Shown: positions 46,011 to 58,941 of the stretch, piece after piece
Layout of the letters: each line of letters opens with the position of its first letter
Position numbering within the stretch: position 1 is the first letter of the stretch
Source: Staphylococcus sp. ACRSN
Lineage (GTDB): Bacteria > Bacillota > Bacilli > Staphylococcales > Staphylococcaceae
Assembly (NCBI RefSeq): GCF_022346615.1
Contig: NZ_JAKRNS010000013.1
Coordinates: 29,455-93,454 of the forward strand
DNA: 64,000 bases
Direction: 5' to 3'
Program-made: the position numbers and the translations under genes
Notes under the pieces: model-generated
Seen by the model: only the letters and a program-made list of their open reading frames with translations
Told to the model about the DNA's origin: nothing
Database searches by the model: none

Positions 46011-46214
46011 TTGCAAAAACAAGTTATTACAGTCGCTGATTTAAAAGATGATGCATCTATAATAAAACTAAAACAATATTTAAATAATATCGATGGCGTG
46101 AAATCAATTGAAATAAACAAATCTGAGAGTACGATAATATTAGATTTTGAAACACCTGCAAGTTTGAATAATCTGGAGAAAGCTGTATATGATTTAGGTT
46201 TTATTATTATGTAA
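46011..46214 (+). CDS. csoZ: CsoZ-like HMA-fold protein without CxxC motif
   Basis: 67 residues with the strand-helix-strand pattern of copper chaperones (QKQVITVADL, IKLKQYLNNIDGVKSIEINKSESTIILDF, LNNLEKAVYDLGFIIM). There is no cysteine anywhere, so the normal metal site is absent. S. aureus csoR is followed by csoZ, a proposed copper-handling protein. The TTG start at 46011 follows GGGGGAG. It could be a scaffold or partner rather than a metal carrier. Confidence 0.8.
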   Translation: MQKQVITVADLKDDASIIKLKQYLNNIDGVKSIEINKSESTIILDFETPASLNNLEKAVYDLGFIIM

Positions 46215-46427
46215 AAATAACATAAGTTTAGTCGTTAGCAATCGTAATTAATTTGTTTTTACAGAAAATAATGAGATTATTTTTTACAACTTAACTTTAA
46301 GTTTAATAAATTATGTCTATTTTTATACTAATACCAATAATTAATTTAAAAAAATTGAATATAATGTGGTATTTGTTATATAAATGGGGTAATATGAAGT
46401 AGAAGCTTGAAAGTTAGGGGTGATGAT

Positions 46428-46568
46428 ATGAATAAGGATAACCAAAAAATTCAAAATGTAGTTAAACTATTATCATCATTAGGGGTAAACATTAAGAAGA
46501 CCAAATCAAGATTTGAAGTGATGCATACTTTACCAGCTGCTGTTAAAACCGCTAACGAATTGAAATAG
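46428..46568 (+). CDS. Small conserved protein, Lmo0850-like
   Basis: 46 residues, basic, starting MNKDNQKIQNVVKLLSSLGV and continuing with a KKTKSRFEVMHTLP segment. It has a good AGGGGTGATG site and is followed by a terminator, so it is very likely a real gene despite its size. I recall homologues in staphylococci and Listeria (Lmo0850 family) of unknown function. The 213 bases between csoZ and this gene are AT-rich with a plausible promoter but nothing else recognised. Confidence 0.75.
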   Translation: MNKDNQKIQNVVKLLSSLGVNIKKTKSRFEVMHTLPAAVKTANELK

Positions 46569-46577
46569 TCACCTATT

Positions 46578-46612
46578 AAAACGATTGGAGCAAAGCTCTC
46601 GTCGTTTTTTTA
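46578..46612 (+). terminator. Terminator of the small gene
   Basis: AAACGATTGGAGC and GCTCTCGTCGTTT pair imperfectly around AAA, then a run of T. Confidence 0.75.
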
Positions 46613-46614
46613 CA

Positions 46615-46662
46615 TTAAAAGAGGACCTCAACGCATGTGAGTGTGTTGAGGTCCTCTTTTAA
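46615..46662. terminator. Bidirectional terminator, also for rodA
   Basis: Eighteen-base perfect arms, AAAAGAGGACCTCAAC (46617-46632) and GTTGAGGTCCTCTTTT (46645-46660) plus TT/AA ends, with flanking T on the right and A on the left. Confidence 0.93.
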
Positions 46663-46674
46663 ATTTTTCATTAA

Positions 46675-47892
46675 TTAAATTTTATTACGAACGAGTGACT
46701 TTTGCTCTAAATTAGGATCATATTGTTTTGGTTGGTGATACGTTATAGATAGTAAAACACCAACACCACACATAAGACTCCATAAAGAACTACCACCATA
46801 ACTGATAAATGGTAAAGGTATTCCGGTAATAGGTAAAAGTTGAATAGTCATACCTATATTTTGTAAAACATGGAATAAAATTAATGCAACATATCCAATT
46901 ATAAAGAGTTTGCTAAAGGGCATCTCAATGTTACTTGCTAAACGAATAAGATGGAAAATGAGCGCTAAATATACGAGCAATAAAATTACGGAGCCTATAA
47001 ACCCAAATTCTTCTCCAATAACTGAAAAGATAAAATCTGTATGATTTTCAGGGATATAAACTTCACCGTGATTAAATCCTTTACCGAAAAGTTGACCAGA
47101 GCCAATCGCTTTTAGTGACTCGGTTAAATGATAACCATCTCCACTACTATAAGTATAGGGGTCCAACCATGAACTGATACGTCCAAGTTGATATGTTTTG
47201 ATTCCTAATAAATTTTCTATTAATGCTGGTTTATAAATAATAGATAAAATTATAGTTGCCCCCGAAGTAAACATTGCAATAAATAGTGGTGCTAATATTT
47301 TCCATGATATGCCACTAACAATAATAACACCGACGATAATTGCACAAATGACTAAAGTTGTACCTAAATCATTTTGAAGTAAAATTAGGCCCATAGGAAT
47401 AATAGAAACGCCGATTATTTTAAAAAGTAATTTGAAATCTGTTTCTATTGAACGATTAAAGGTAAATTGATTATGTTTAGATATCAATTTTGCAAGCACC
47501 AAGATTAGTACGACTTTCATAAACTCTGAAGGTTGAATGCTGATTGGTCCAAACTTGTACCAACTTTTAGCTCCATTGATAATCGGGGTAATGGGTGTTT
47601 CGGGAATGATAATAAGAATAAACAAACCAAAACAAAGCACGAAATATAATAAATAAGTATATTTCATCAATTTCTTAGGTGAAACAAGCATGATTAAACA
47701 AGCAATTATGCCACCAAAGACGTAATACAAAATTTGTCTGATACTGAAGTTGGCGCTATATTGGCCACCGCCCATAGCTGAGTGTATAATTGACACACTA
47801 ATTATGGCTAATAGAGCGAGAATAGCGATTAATTTCCAGTCGATTCGACGTATCCAATGATTTTTTCTTAATTGACGTGAAGTACTACTCAT
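46675..47892 (-). CDS. rodA: SEDS-family peptidoglycan polymerase RodA
   Basis: 405-residue integral membrane protein with about ten helices. The SEDS signature is FISYGGSSLWSLMCGVGVLLS near the C-terminus, with QPSEFMKVVLILVLAKLISKHN and GKGFNHGEVYIPENHTDFIFSVIGEEFGF as conserved loop segments. SEDS proteins polymerise lipid II with a partner PBP. The RodA rather than FtsW assignment rests on position before ddl-murF, as in S. aureus. AAAGGAG precedes ATG. The 270-base gap to ddl has divergent promoters but no clear operator. Confidence 0.9.
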   Translation of the reverse strand: MSSTSRQLRKNHWIRRIDWKLIAILALLAIISVSIIHSAMGGGQYSANFSIRQILYYVFGGIIACLIMLVSPKKLMKYTYLLYFVLCFGLFILIIIPETPITPIINGAKSWYKFGPISIQPSEFMKVVLILVLAKLISKHNQFTFNRSIETDFKLLFKIIGVSIIPMGLILLQNDLGTTLVICAIIVGVIIVSGISWKILAPLFIAMFTSGATIILSIIYKPALIENLLGIKTYQLGRISSWLDPYTYSSGDGYHLTESLKAIGSGQLFGKGFNHGEVYIPENHTDFIFSVIGEEFGFIGSVILLLVYLALIFHLIRLASNIEMPFSKLFIIGYVALILFHVLQNIGMTIQLLPITGIPLPFISYGGSSLWSLMCGVGVLLSITYHQPKQYDPNLEQKSLVRNKI

Positions 47893-48131
47893 TTCTTACT
47901 CCTTTAAAAAGCTAAATTTCTCTATCTATGTATCATATTTCGATTTTACCGAATTTTAAATTATTTTGCTAGAAGTAGGGGTCTCAAAATATAATTAATA
48001 TAGATTTAAGAGAAATAAAACGGTAAAATATGGTGAGCAATACATTTGATGATGTTCTATTTAATAATTTGAAAAATAATCTATTATTATACCACTTAAC
48101 AAATGCAAAGGACTATTAAGTCGTGATATGA

Positions 48132-49235
<1,104 letters not shown>

Positions 49236-49247
49236 GGCGAATAAATC

Positions 49248-50606
49248 ATGATTGAAGTTACTTTAGAACAAGTTCAAGATTGGATTCCATGTGAAATTGA
49301 TAATGAATATTTAGATTATACTATTCGTGGTATAAGTATTGATTCGCGCGTTATTCACGAGAAAAATTTATTTATCCCATTTAAAGGTGACAATGTAGAT
49401 GGACACAAATTTGTATCTCAAGCTTTAAAAGACGGTGCAGGTGCAGCGTTTTATCAAAAAGATATCCCACTTGATGATAAATCAATCAGCGGACCCATTA
49501 TTTGGGTTGAAGATACTTTAGTTGCGTTACAACAATTAGCGAAAGCATATTTAGATTTCGTTAATCCTAAAGTAATAGCAGTTACAGGTTCAAATGGAAA
49601 AACAACGACTAAAGATATGATTGAAAGCATACTCAAACCTCAATATAAAGTTAAGAAAACACAAGGCAATTATAATAATGAAATCGGGTTACCTTTAACT
49701 ATACTTGAACTAGATATTGATACAGAAATTTCTATATTAGAAATGGGTATGTCAGGATTCCATGAAATTGAAATTTTATCAAAATTAGCGACACCTGACA
49801 TAGCAGTTATTACTAATATAGGTGAATCTCATATGCAGGATTTAGGTTCACGAGAAGGTATTGCACAAGCAAAATCTGAAATAGTAACTGGATTAGAAAA
49901 AAATGGTCTCTTCATATATGATGGAGATGAGCCATTACTTGAACCTCACGTAGCACAACTTGAAAATATCGAACTTATCAGTATTGGTAAAAAAGGGTCA
50001 AACACATTAGTTTGTCATATTGATTTGGTACAAGATAGTGGCATAACATTCGAACTCAATGACACGGAATATTATGATCTGCCTATATTAGGGGAACATA
50101 ATATGAAAAATGCCACAATTGCAATTGCAATTGGAAAGCATTTAAATTTAAGTTATGAACAAATATTTAATAATTTAAAAGCGGTACAATTAACAGGTAT
50201 GCGTATGGAACAACATCATTTACAAGATGGTACTTTAATCATTAATGATGCATACAATGCGAGTCCTACAAGTATGAAAGCGGCAATTGATACACTTTCA
50301 GGCATGGAAGGTAGAAAAATTATCGTATTAGCTGATGTATTAGAACTAGGTTCTGATAGTCAATCTATGCATGAAGCAGTTGGTCTATATCTTGAAAATA
50401 AAGCTATTAATGGATTATTTACATTTGGATCAGAAGCAAATTATATTTATCAAAGTGGACAAGCATTTGTGAACAATGCACAACATTTTACAAATAAAGA
50501 AGAATTAATTGCTGAATTAAAAGCATTTATGAAACCAAAAGATAAAATTTTGGTTAAAGGATCAAGAGGTATGAAATTAGAAGAAGTAGTCGAAGCTTTA
50601 AAATAG
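49248..50606 (+). CDS. murF: UDP-MurNAc-tripeptide--D-Ala-D-Ala ligase MurF
   Basis: Adds D-Ala-D-Ala to UDP-MurNAc-tripeptide, the last cytoplasmic step of the pentapeptide precursor. 452 residues. P-loop [41 protein letters not shown], and the C-terminal KGSRGMKLE. It forms an operon with ddl. Confidence 0.96.
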   Translation: MIEVTLEQVQDWIPCEIDNEYLDYTIRGISIDSRVIHEKNLFIPFKGDNVDGHKFVSQALKDGAGAAFYQKDIPLDDKSISGPIIWVEDTLVALQQLAKAYLDFVNPKVIAVTGSNGKTTTKDMIESILKPQYKVKKTQGNYNNEIGLPLTILELDIDTEISILEMGMSGFHEIEILSKLATPDIAVITNIGESHMQDLGSREGIAQAKSEIVTGLEKNGLFIYDGDEPLLEPHVAQLENIELISIGKKGSNTLVCHIDLVQDSGITFELNDTEYYDLPILGEHNMKNATIAIAIGKHLNLSYEQIFNNLKAVQLTGMRMEQHHLQDGTLIINDAYNASPTSMKAAIDTLSGMEGRKIIVLADVLELGSDSQSMHEAVGLYLENKAINGLFTFGSEANYIYQSGQAFVNNAQHFTNKEELIAELKAFMKPKDKILVKGSRGMKLEEVVEALK

Positions 50607-50672
50607 TATATTTTAACATTAGCAATATGCTTTAAGCATTAGCAAAAATTGTATTCATAATTATTTATACTG

Positions 50673-50710
50673 ACTAACCGATGCATGATAGCATCGGTTA
50701 GTTTATTTTT
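50673..50710 (+). terminator. ddl-murF terminator
   Basis: ACTAACCGATGC (50673-50684) and GCATCGGTTAGT (50691-50702) pair perfectly, then TTATTTTTATTTTT. Confidence 0.93.
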
Positions 50711-52584
<1,874 letters not shown>

Positions 52585-52622
52585 AAAATAATATAACATG
52601 ATCATATATGAACTTTAGGTTT

Positions 52623-52653
52623 AATCATCCCATTTTTTGGGATGATTTTTTTG
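52623..52653 (+). terminator. cshA terminator
   Basis: AATCATCCCA (52623-52632) and TGGGATGATT (52638-52647), then T residues. Confidence 0.92.
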
Positions 52654-52792
52654 TGCTTATTTTGAATAGTTATGTTAATAAAACGAGGCACATTAAATCA
52701 TTTTAACAATACTTTATAAATTTAATTTTTACTAAATTGTATATGATTGCTATGTTATAATTAATCGAAAACAACATAAAAGGAGTGTAAAA

Positions 52793-53272
52793 ATGCCGGA
52801 GTTACTTCGATTTGAACGTAGTCCAAAAAAAGCGATGATGTATTATTTTCTGCTCGAAGGATTATCATTTATGATAAGTTTAATTGTATTCATTGCACTT
52901 ATTTTTTTATGGGGACATTTTAACTGGTGGCACTTTTTAGTCTACGTATTCATAGGTTTATTATTAGTGAACTTAATTTATGCACTAATAGTGCCGTGGA
53001 TTAAATATAGATTTTCGTTTTACAAAATTAACCACCGACACGTTGAAATTAAACGATATTTTTACAATAAATCATTAAAACTGATTAAGTTGGAACGTAT
53101 TCAGTTTATTAAAACATCGAGTAATCCTTTACTTAAAAAATGGGGACTCGTTAAGGTTATGATAATAACTGCTGGGCACGAATTAGAGTTTCCTTTAATG
53201 AAACAAAGTGATGCTGATAATTTTGAAAAATTAGCATTAGATTATTTAAAAGGAGTGGATTCTGATGTATAA
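52793..53272 (+). CDS. Bacterial PH-domain membrane protein, YdbS-like
   Basis: 159 residues: two membrane helices (~22-42 and ~48-68), then one bPH2 domain (KINHRHVEIKRYFYNKSLKLIKLERIQFIKTSSNPLL). First of three such genes in a row. The B. subtilis YdbS/YdbT pair is reported to affect resistance to a bacteriocin (amylocyclicin), but the molecular role is unclear. AAAGGAGTG precedes ATG. Overlaps the next gene by eight bases. Confidence 0.82.
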   Translation: MPELLRFERSPKKAMMYYFLLEGLSFMISLIVFIALIFLWGHFNWWHFLVYVFIGLLLVNLIYALIVPWIKYRFSFYKINHRHVEIKRYFYNKSLKLIKLERIQFIKTSSNPLLKKWGLVKVMIITAGHELEFPLMKQSDADNFEKLALDYLKGVDSDV

Positions 53273-54764
53273 CCCACAAAAACTTCATCCCATTTCTTAT
53301 ATAACAGGTATTATTCAAGCATTAAAAGAGAATATTATTCTCATATTTATATTCCTCATATTTAATTTAAGAGACTTTGAATTCAATGATTTTAAATCAT
53401 ACATATATCCAGGTATTGTTGCTATTATATTTTTAATTTCGTTTTTATACCGTGCAGTAAAAGTTTATAATACACGTTATTGGATTGAAAATGAGCACTT
53501 TATTTTGGATACTGGGGTATTTACTAAAGAAAGAAAAGAACTAAATATTAGAAGAATACAATCCATGGATACTTCACAAAGCATAATTAATCAAATTGTA
53601 GGTGGAGTAAAAATTCAAATTAAAACACCAAGCGATGGTATTGATTTAGAAACTGTATCTAAAAATCAAAGCTTATTAATACAACAAGCATTGAAAGAAG
53701 CGCAAAACACTCTACTAACAGTTGAAACCAAGGATAATCATGATGAAAATATTAGCATTGATAATAAAAAACAACCATTAATAGAGAACCATTTATATAA
53801 ACTGTCTTTCAAAGAATTATTATTAATGGCAATGACTAGTGGTGCAATTGGTGTTGCATTTGCAGCAGTATCACCAATCATAGGCGCCTTTTCAGACAAG
53901 CTACCATGGCATTGGTTAACAGATGAATTGGCCAACATCTCTCAGGCAATATTTGTCATCGTATTGATGATGATCGGTATAGTGCTTTTAATAAGTTATA
54001 TAATTGGTACTGTTATTGTCATAATTAAAAACTTTAATTATACAGTTGTAGAAAGTGATAATCAATTGAGTATTCGTTATGGTTTGTTCAATATTAAAAA
54101 TATATCTGTACCAATTGAAAGGGTTCAAGGCGTTGTTGAGCGGCAATCTTTTATTAGAAGTATTTTTGGCTTTACGGCTATTCATTTTATAATTACGAGT
54201 GATATGCATGATTTTGATAAAGATGATGATTCTTTAGATGGAAATATTACAGTTCTACCATTCATAAAAAAACAGAAGGCATATACAATTATTAAAAGCT
54301 TAATGCCTAATATGAAATTCAATAAAGTGAAAGAAGGTATGCCGTGGAGTGGTTACCATAGGTATTTTTGGATTCAATCTGTTATTTTATTGTTAGTATC
54401 AATTGTTGTCGCATATTATTGGCAAATATGGCCAGTTTATCTTGCGATTTTTATTGTTCTGTTATTAGCCATTCATAGTTTAATTGTTATAAAAAAATCA
54501 GGCTATGTACTTGAAGGTGATGAATTGGCGATTAAAAATACAAAACTATTCGGTTTTAAAACAACTTATTTTAAGCACGATAAATTATTGGGATTAGAAC
54601 TGAAAAAGAACCCATTTTTAGATAAAAAAGATTTAATTAATTTTCATTTTATTATTGCCAAAGCAGCAGGAAATCAGGAAATAGGCTTACGTTATCTCGA
54701 ACAACAGAAAGTCGAACATTTAAAAGCGTGGTACTTAAGAGGTGATGAAAATGGAAGAATATAA
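53265..54764 (+). CDS. Bacterial PH-domain membrane protein, YdbT-like
   Basis: 499 residues with three repeated units of membrane-helix pair plus bPH2 domain. PH segments begin near RYWIENEHFILDTGVFTKERKELNIRRIQSMD, NYTVVESDNQLSIRYGLFNIKNISVPIERVQ and SGYVLEGDELAIKNTKLFGFKTTYFKHDKL. The two internal helix pairs lie near residues 180-250 and 370-405. Overlaps both neighbours, so the three genes are one operon, probably running on to acpS and alr. Confidence 0.82.
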   Translation: MYNPQKLHPISYITGIIQALKENIILIFIFLIFNLRDFEFNDFKSYIYPGIVAIIFLISFLYRAVKVYNTRYWIENEHFILDTGVFTKERKELNIRRIQSMDTSQSIINQIVGGVKIQIKTPSDGIDLETVSKNQSLLIQQALKEAQNTLLTVETKDNHDENISIDNKKQPLIENHLYKLSFKELLLMAMTSGAIGVAFAAVSPIIGAFSDKLPWHWLTDELANISQAIFVIVLMMIGIVLLISYIIGTVIVIIKNFNYTVVESDNQLSIRYGLFNIKNISVPIERVQGVVERQSFIRSIFGFTAIHFIITSDMHDFDKDDDSLDGNITVLPFIKKQKAYTIIKSLMPNMKFNKVKEGMPWSGYHRYFWIQSVILLLVSIVVAYYWQIWPVYLAIFIVLLLAIHSLIVIKKSGYVLEGDELAIKNTKLFGFKTTYFKHDKLLGLELKKNPFLDKKDLINFHFIIAKAAGNQEIGLRYLEQQKVEHLKAWYLRGDENGRI

Positions 54765-55242
54765 ACAAATGGCGACACGTGGGAAAAAAGCTATTCGCTT
54801 GAATTATTGTTTATGGTTTTGTGCTTATATTATAATTTCAATCGCTATCTTTGTAATGAACAAATTATGGTTAAATTGGTTACATGAATCCACAAATTTA
54901 TATCTTTTGATAATTCTAATTTCATTATCTGTCTTATACTTATTATATGGGGTTATTTTATTACCGATGTTATACTTTAAATTATTTAAATATAAAATTG
55001 ATAAACATGAAGTAGTTATAATTAAAGGTATTTGGTCTATTAAAAAAATAACGCTACCTTTATTTAGAATCCAAAATGTGGATACACATAGAGGTATGTT
55101 AATGAGAAAATATAATCTATCTACGATAACACTATCTACAGCAGGTGGTAACGAAAGAATTAAGCTTATAGATGATATGGAAGCTGAAAATATTAAAAAA
55201 AGAATTAAGTATCAAACTGAAGATGATAATACTTTGGAATAA
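54751..55242 (+). CDS. Bacterial PH-domain membrane protein, YdbS-like (second copy)
   Basis: 163 residues: two membrane helices (~22-42, ~50-75), then a bPH2 domain (YKIDKHEVVIIKGIWSIKKITLPLFRIQNVDTHRGMLMRKY). It is a paralogue of the gene at 52793. ATG 54751 is chosen because GAGGTG lies six bases upstream; GTG 54742 and ATG 54745 are in or next to that site. acpS follows 22 bases later. Confidence 0.8.
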   Translation: MEEYKQMATRGKKAIRLNYCLWFCAYIIISIAIFVMNKLWLNWLHESTNLYLLIILISLSVLYLLYGVILLPMLYFKLFKYKIDKHEVVIIKGIWSIKKITLPLFRIQNVDTHRGMLMRKYNLSTITLSTAGGNERIKLIDDMEAENIKKRIKYQTEDDNTLE

Positions 55243-55264
55243 TAAGTGAATTAAGGTGATATGA

Positions 55265-55618
55265 ATGATACATGGTATAGGCATTGATTTAATTGAAATT
55301 GATAGAATTACAAAATTATATGAGCATCAAAGCAAACTTGTTGAGCGTGTTCTAACAGAAAATGAACAAAAAAGATTTCATAGTTTTAAACATAAACCAC
55401 GACAAATGGAATTTTTAGCTGGACGTTTTGCATGTAAAGAGGCATTCAGTAAAGCCCTTGGTACCGGATTAGGTAAAAAGATTGCACTGAATGAAATTGA
55501 TTGTGTGAATGATGAAAATGGTAAACCCGTGATTCAATATGATGGTTTTATAGTGCATGTAAGTATAACACATACGGAACATTATGCGATGAGTCAAGTG
55601 ATTTTAGAAAATTTATAA
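55265..55618 (+). CDS. acpS: Holo-[acyl-carrier-protein] synthase
   Basis: Transfers 4'-phosphopantetheine from CoA to ACP. 117 residues, a trimeric AcpS-type enzyme. Mg ligands lie in [12 protein letters not shown] (D8) and [28 protein letters not shown] is the conserved C-terminal strand. AAGGTGATATGA precedes ATG. In Bacillus too it lies between ydbT and alr. Confidence 0.96.
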   Translation: MIHGIGIDLIEIDRITKLYEHQSKLVERVLTENEQKRFHSFKHKPRQMEFLAGRFACKEAFSKALGTGLGKKIALNEIDCVNDENGKPVIQYDGFIVHVSITHTEHYAMSQVILENL

Positions 55619-55719
55619 TATCGATGTTTTTGAATTGGCTATCTCATCATACTTGTTATAAAATTAATTTACTATATATAGATATTTTTTATTTTATCAA
55701 AATAGGAGGTAAATGCTTT

Positions 55720-56868
55720 ATGTCCGAAAAGTATTATAGATCAACTTATGTGAATGTTGATTTAAATGCAATAGTTTCAAATTTTCAAGTATTTCAAAAA
55801 TTACATCCCACTAAAACAGTAATCCCAGTTATAAAAGCAAATGGTTATGGTTTAGGTAGTTTACCGATAGCCAGACATCTTATGCGTAACGGTGCAGAAT
55901 TTTTTGCTGTTGCTACATTAGATGAAGCGATTGAACTTCGCATGCATGGAATTAAAGCTAAATTACTTGTTTTAGGTGTTATCCCAACTGCAGATATAAA
56001 TAAAGCATTACAACATCGTGTTGCAGTCACAGTCCCTTCTAAAGCATGGTTAACTGAAGTTATTAAAAATATTCCTGAAGAAAATGTTAAAGACCAATGG
56101 TTCCATATTAAAGTAGATACTGGTATGGGCAGGTTAGGTGTGAAAGACGTTTCAGAATATCAAGAAATTATAGATATTATAGAAAAAGAAGAGCATTTAG
56201 TGTTTGAAGGCGTGTTTACACATTTTGCATGTGCTGATGAGCCTGGAGATTCCATGAATAAACAACAAAATTTATTTGAAGAAATTGTTAATCAAGCTAC
56301 TAAACCGGCCTACATTCATTCACAAAATTCTGCTGGGTCATTGATGAAAGATACACAATTTTGTAATGCAGTTAGAGTGGGGATTTCGCTGTATGGATAT
56401 TACCCTTCTAATTATGTAAAAGAAAATGTGAAAGTGCATTTAAAACCAAGTGCACAATGGATCAGTGAAGTTGTACAAAGGAAGTTACTTCAGCCTGGAG
56501 ATTCAGTTAGCTATGGAAGTAAATATACAGCTAGTGAAGCAACACATATTGCTATCATACCTGTTGGTTATGCAGATGGTTATCCAAGATTGATGTCAGG
56601 AGCATATGTAAACGTAAACGGACATCAATGTGAAGTGATAGGAAAAGTATGTATGGATCAAATTATAATTAAAGTTCCAGAAGAAATTAAAATAGGTGAT
56701 AAAGTGATATTAATGGATCATCATGTAGATTCACCACAAGCAGCAGAAAACTTGGCACGACAACAACATACAATAAATTATGAAGTACTTTGTAACTTAA
56801 ATAGAAGACTTCCACGTATATATTATGGGGCTGAAGTCGTAGAAATAAATAATGAATTACTAAAATAG
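55720..56868 (+). CDS. alr: Alanine racemase
   Basis: PLP-dependent interconversion of L- and D-alanine, supplying Ddl and teichoic-acid D-alanylation. 382 residues. The PLP lysine is K39 in [14 protein letters not shown]. The catalytic tyrosine is in [10 protein letters not shown], and VCMDQI and [17 protein letters not shown] are conserved C-terminal segments. ATG 55720 follows AGGAGG; an in-frame start at 55624 overlaps nothing useful and would add 32 unrelated residues. The protein differs markedly from S. aureus Alr as I remember it. Confidence 0.95.
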   Translation: MSEKYYRSTYVNVDLNAIVSNFQVFQKLHPTKTVIPVIKANGYGLGSLPIARHLMRNGAEFFAVATLDEAIELRMHGIKAKLLVLGVIPTADINKALQHRVAVTVPSKAWLTEVIKNIPEENVKDQWFHIKVDTGMGRLGVKDVSEYQEIIDIIEKEEHLVFEGVFTHFACADEPGDSMNKQQNLFEEIVNQATKPAYIHSQNSAGSLMKDTQFCNAVRVGISLYGYYPSNYVKENVKVHLKPSAQWISEVVQRKLLQPGDSVSYGSKYTASEATHIAIIPVGYADGYPRLMSGAYVNVNGHQCEVIGKVCMDQIIIKVPEEIKIGDKVILMDHHVDSPQAAENLARQQHTINYEVLCNLNRRLPRIYYGAEVVEINNELLK

Positions 56869-56955
56869 TATAGTCACTGTATTTAAAATTTGTTATTATA
56901 TATCTAACAAGAAAACATAATATATTCTATTTTAGTCACATGGAGGTCTTTATTC

Positions 56956-57129
56956 ATGGTAAGTATCACGCAAAGCAGAAACCATAATAGCATTGAACAA
57001 CTACTGAAAGAAGGTTATTCTCAAATGGCCGATTTAAACCTCTCCCTTGCAGCAGAAGCTTTTCCATTCGAATGTGAAGCTTGTGATTGCAATGAAATTT
57101 ATATCAGCTCTAAGAATAACAATGAATGA
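56956..57129 (+). CDS. mazE: MazE antitoxin
   Basis: 57-residue labile antitoxin that binds and blocks MazF. The core [20 protein letters not shown] and the acidic, Cys-containing tail [10 protein letters not shown] match the staphylococcal MazE. It is unlike the longer AbrB-type MazE of E. coli. TGGAGGTC precedes ATG. The stop overlaps the mazF start (ATGA), giving tight coupling of antitoxin and toxin. Confidence 0.92.
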   Translation: MVSITQSRNHNSIEQLLKEGYSQMADLNLSLAAEAFPFECEACDCNEIYISSKNNNE

Positions 57130-57488
57130 TGAGAAGAGGAGACGTCTATTTAGCTGATTTGTCACCGGTTCAAGGGTCTGAACAAGGGGGAATTAGACCT
57201 GTAGTTATCATCCAAAATGATACTGGTAATAAATATAGTCCTACCGTAATTGTTGCTGCAATTACTGGTAGGATAAATAAAGCTAAAATACCTACACATG
57301 TAGAAATAGAAAAAAGTAAGTATAAACTTGATAAAGACTCTGTAATTTTGCTTGAGCAAATCAGAACTTTAGACAAGAAGAGATTGAAGGAGAAGTTAAC
57401 ATACCTTTCAGAGGAAAAGATGAAAGAAGTTAACAATGCCATTGATATTAGCTTAGGCTTACATAATGTACGAAATCAAAAATCCTAG
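57126..57488 (+). CDS. mazF: MazF mRNA interferase toxin
   Basis: 120-residue endoribonuclease of the PemK/MazF fold; staphylococcal MazF cleaves single-stranded RNA at [25 protein letters not shown] is the signature N-terminus, RPVVIIQND follows, and the catalytic Arg/Thr lie in this region and in [10 protein letters not shown]. The block mazE-mazF then rsbU-rsbV-rsbW-sigB is characteristic of staphylococci, where the mazE promoter can also feed sigB. Confidence 0.95.
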   Translation: MMRRGDVYLADLSPVQGSEQGGIRPVVIIQNDTGNKYSPTVIVAAITGRINKAKIPTHVEIEKSKYKLDKDSVILLEQIRTLDKKRLKEKLTYLSEEKMKEVNNAIDISLGLHNVRNQKS

Positions 57489-57647
57489 TTTTAAAAAGTT
57501 TATTAAATAAGTCAACAAAATAATGAATTATAGACATCTAGTCTCTATAGAATGCAATAAACACTTAATTGTAATGATAAATGTAATCCACAAGATTGCA
57601 TATGTAAATTATTGTAGATATGACTTATAAATAGGATGTCAAAGTTT

Positions 57648-57679
57648 AAAAGCTTTAGGTTATCCTAAAGCTTTTTTAA
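57648..57679 (+). terminator. mazEF terminator
   Basis: AAAAGCTTTAGG (57648-57659) and CCTAAAGCTTTT (57664-57675) around TTAT, then T residues; read-through to rsbU is known in S. aureus. Confidence 0.88.
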
Positions 57680-57721
57680 TACTTATTTATAAATAAAATA
57701 TTAAAAAATAAACTGATATAT

Positions 57722-57751
57722 TTGTGATATTTTAATCAGATGATTTATAAT
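57722..57751 (+). promoter_or_regulatory. Candidate rsbU promoter
   Basis: TTGTGA (57722-57727), 18-base spacer, TATAAT (57746-57751), about 110 bases before the rsbU GTG. Confidence 0.5.
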
Positions 57752-57862
57752 TATAAATTAAATGATAATGTATTTAAGAACGATACATACATAAATACTT
57801 TTTAGCTGTGTTAAAAGTCCATGTATGCGATTTATATTTGCATTTTGAGGAGGAATTACCAC

Positions 57863-58864
57863 GTGGAAGAATTCAAAAATCAATATAAAGCGCTAATTGA
57901 TGAGAGTTTACATACAACAGATAGCACTGAATTATTAAAAAAGACGGAAGTCTTCACAAATGAAATCATAAAGAAGGATCTTTTGCCTGAAGACATTGTC
58001 CAAATTCATAAAGACTATGTGAAAAAGTTGGAATTAAATGAAACTCAAATTTTTGAAACATTCAATGTGCTTAAAGAAGTTGTAAGAGGATTTGGATATA
58101 ATTATCGAGATTATCAAAGACTCGTTGATCGATTACAATATCATGATAAAGAGATTGATTTAGCATCGAGATTGCAACAAACTATGTTAAAGACAGATAT
58201 ACCTCAATTTGACAGTATCCAAATCGGGGTGATTTCCGTAGCTGCCCAAAAGGTAAGTGGCGATTATTTTAACTTGATTGATCATAAAGATGGAACGATG
58301 AGCTTTGCGGTAGCAGATGTTATTGGTAAAGGTATTCCAGCAGCACTTGCTATGAGTATGATTAAGTTTGGAATGGATTCGTATGGTCATTCTCAATTAC
58401 CAAGTGATGGACTTAAACGATTAAACCGAGTAGTTGAAAAAAATGTTAACCAAAATATGTTTGTAACTATGTTTTACGGTTTATATGAAGAATTAAATCA
58501 TTTGTTGTATTGTAGTTCAGCTGGACATGAACCAGGATACATATATAGAGCAGAATCAGAAGAATTTGAAGAAATTAGTGTACGAGGTCGCGTATTAGGC
58601 GTAAATCAGCAAACGAGATATAAACAACAGGAAATTCCAATATACTTAGATGATTTAGTAATCATATTTACAGATGGTGTAACTGAAGTACGAAATGAAG
58701 CAGGCGATTTTATTGATACAGAAATCCTTTTGAATATGATTCACAAATACAAACATATGCATCCTCAAGATATTGTTCAATTATTATATGAAGCGATTTT
58801 AAAGGTTCAAAAACCAGAGAAAAGAGACGATTTAACTATTTTAATTATCAAAAGAGTTAATTAG
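57863..58864 (+). CDS. rsbU: Sigma-B activating phosphatase RsbU
   Basis: PP2C-type phosphatase that dephosphorylates RsbV and so frees sigma-B. 333 residues: an N-terminal helical input domain (~1-115), which in Bacillus binds RsbT, then the PPM/SpoIIE domain with VSGDYFNLID, VADVIGKGIPAALAMS and IIFTDGVTEVRN carrying the Mn aspartates. No rsbT is present, so activation differs from Bacillus. The start is GTG 57863 after GAGGAGG. The protein looks intact, with no S. aureus 8325-type deletion. Confidence 0.94.
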   Translation: MEEFKNQYKALIDESLHTTDSTELLKKTEVFTNEIIKKDLLPEDIVQIHKDYVKKLELNETQIFETFNVLKEVVRGFGYNYRDYQRLVDRLQYHDKEIDLASRLQQTMLKTDIPQFDSIQIGVISVAAQKVSGDYFNLIDHKDGTMSFAVADVIGKGIPAALAMSMIKFGMDSYGHSQLPSDGLKRLNRVVEKNVNQNMFVTMFYGLYEELNHLLYCSSAGHEPGYIYRAESEEFEEISVRGRVLGVNQQTRYKQQEIPIYLDDLVIIFTDGVTEVRNEAGDFIDTEILLNMIHKYKHMHPQDIVQLLYEAILKVQKPEKRDDLTILIIKRVN

Positions 58865-58877
58865 TTTTGACTCGTTA

Positions 58878-58902
58878 GGTTAGTTTTGAATTTAGAGGGT
58901 AT
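58878..58902 (+). promoter_or_regulatory. Sigma-B promoter upstream of rsbV
   Basis: A perfect -10 GGGTAT at 58897-58902 with GTTAGT (58879-58884) 12 bases upstream as -35. It sits in the 77-base rsbU-rsbV gap, the known site of the autoregulatory promoter of rsbVW-sigB. Confidence 0.7.
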
Positions 58903-58941
58903 AAAAGTTAGGAATTAGACTATAATTAGGAGTGTAATGTT

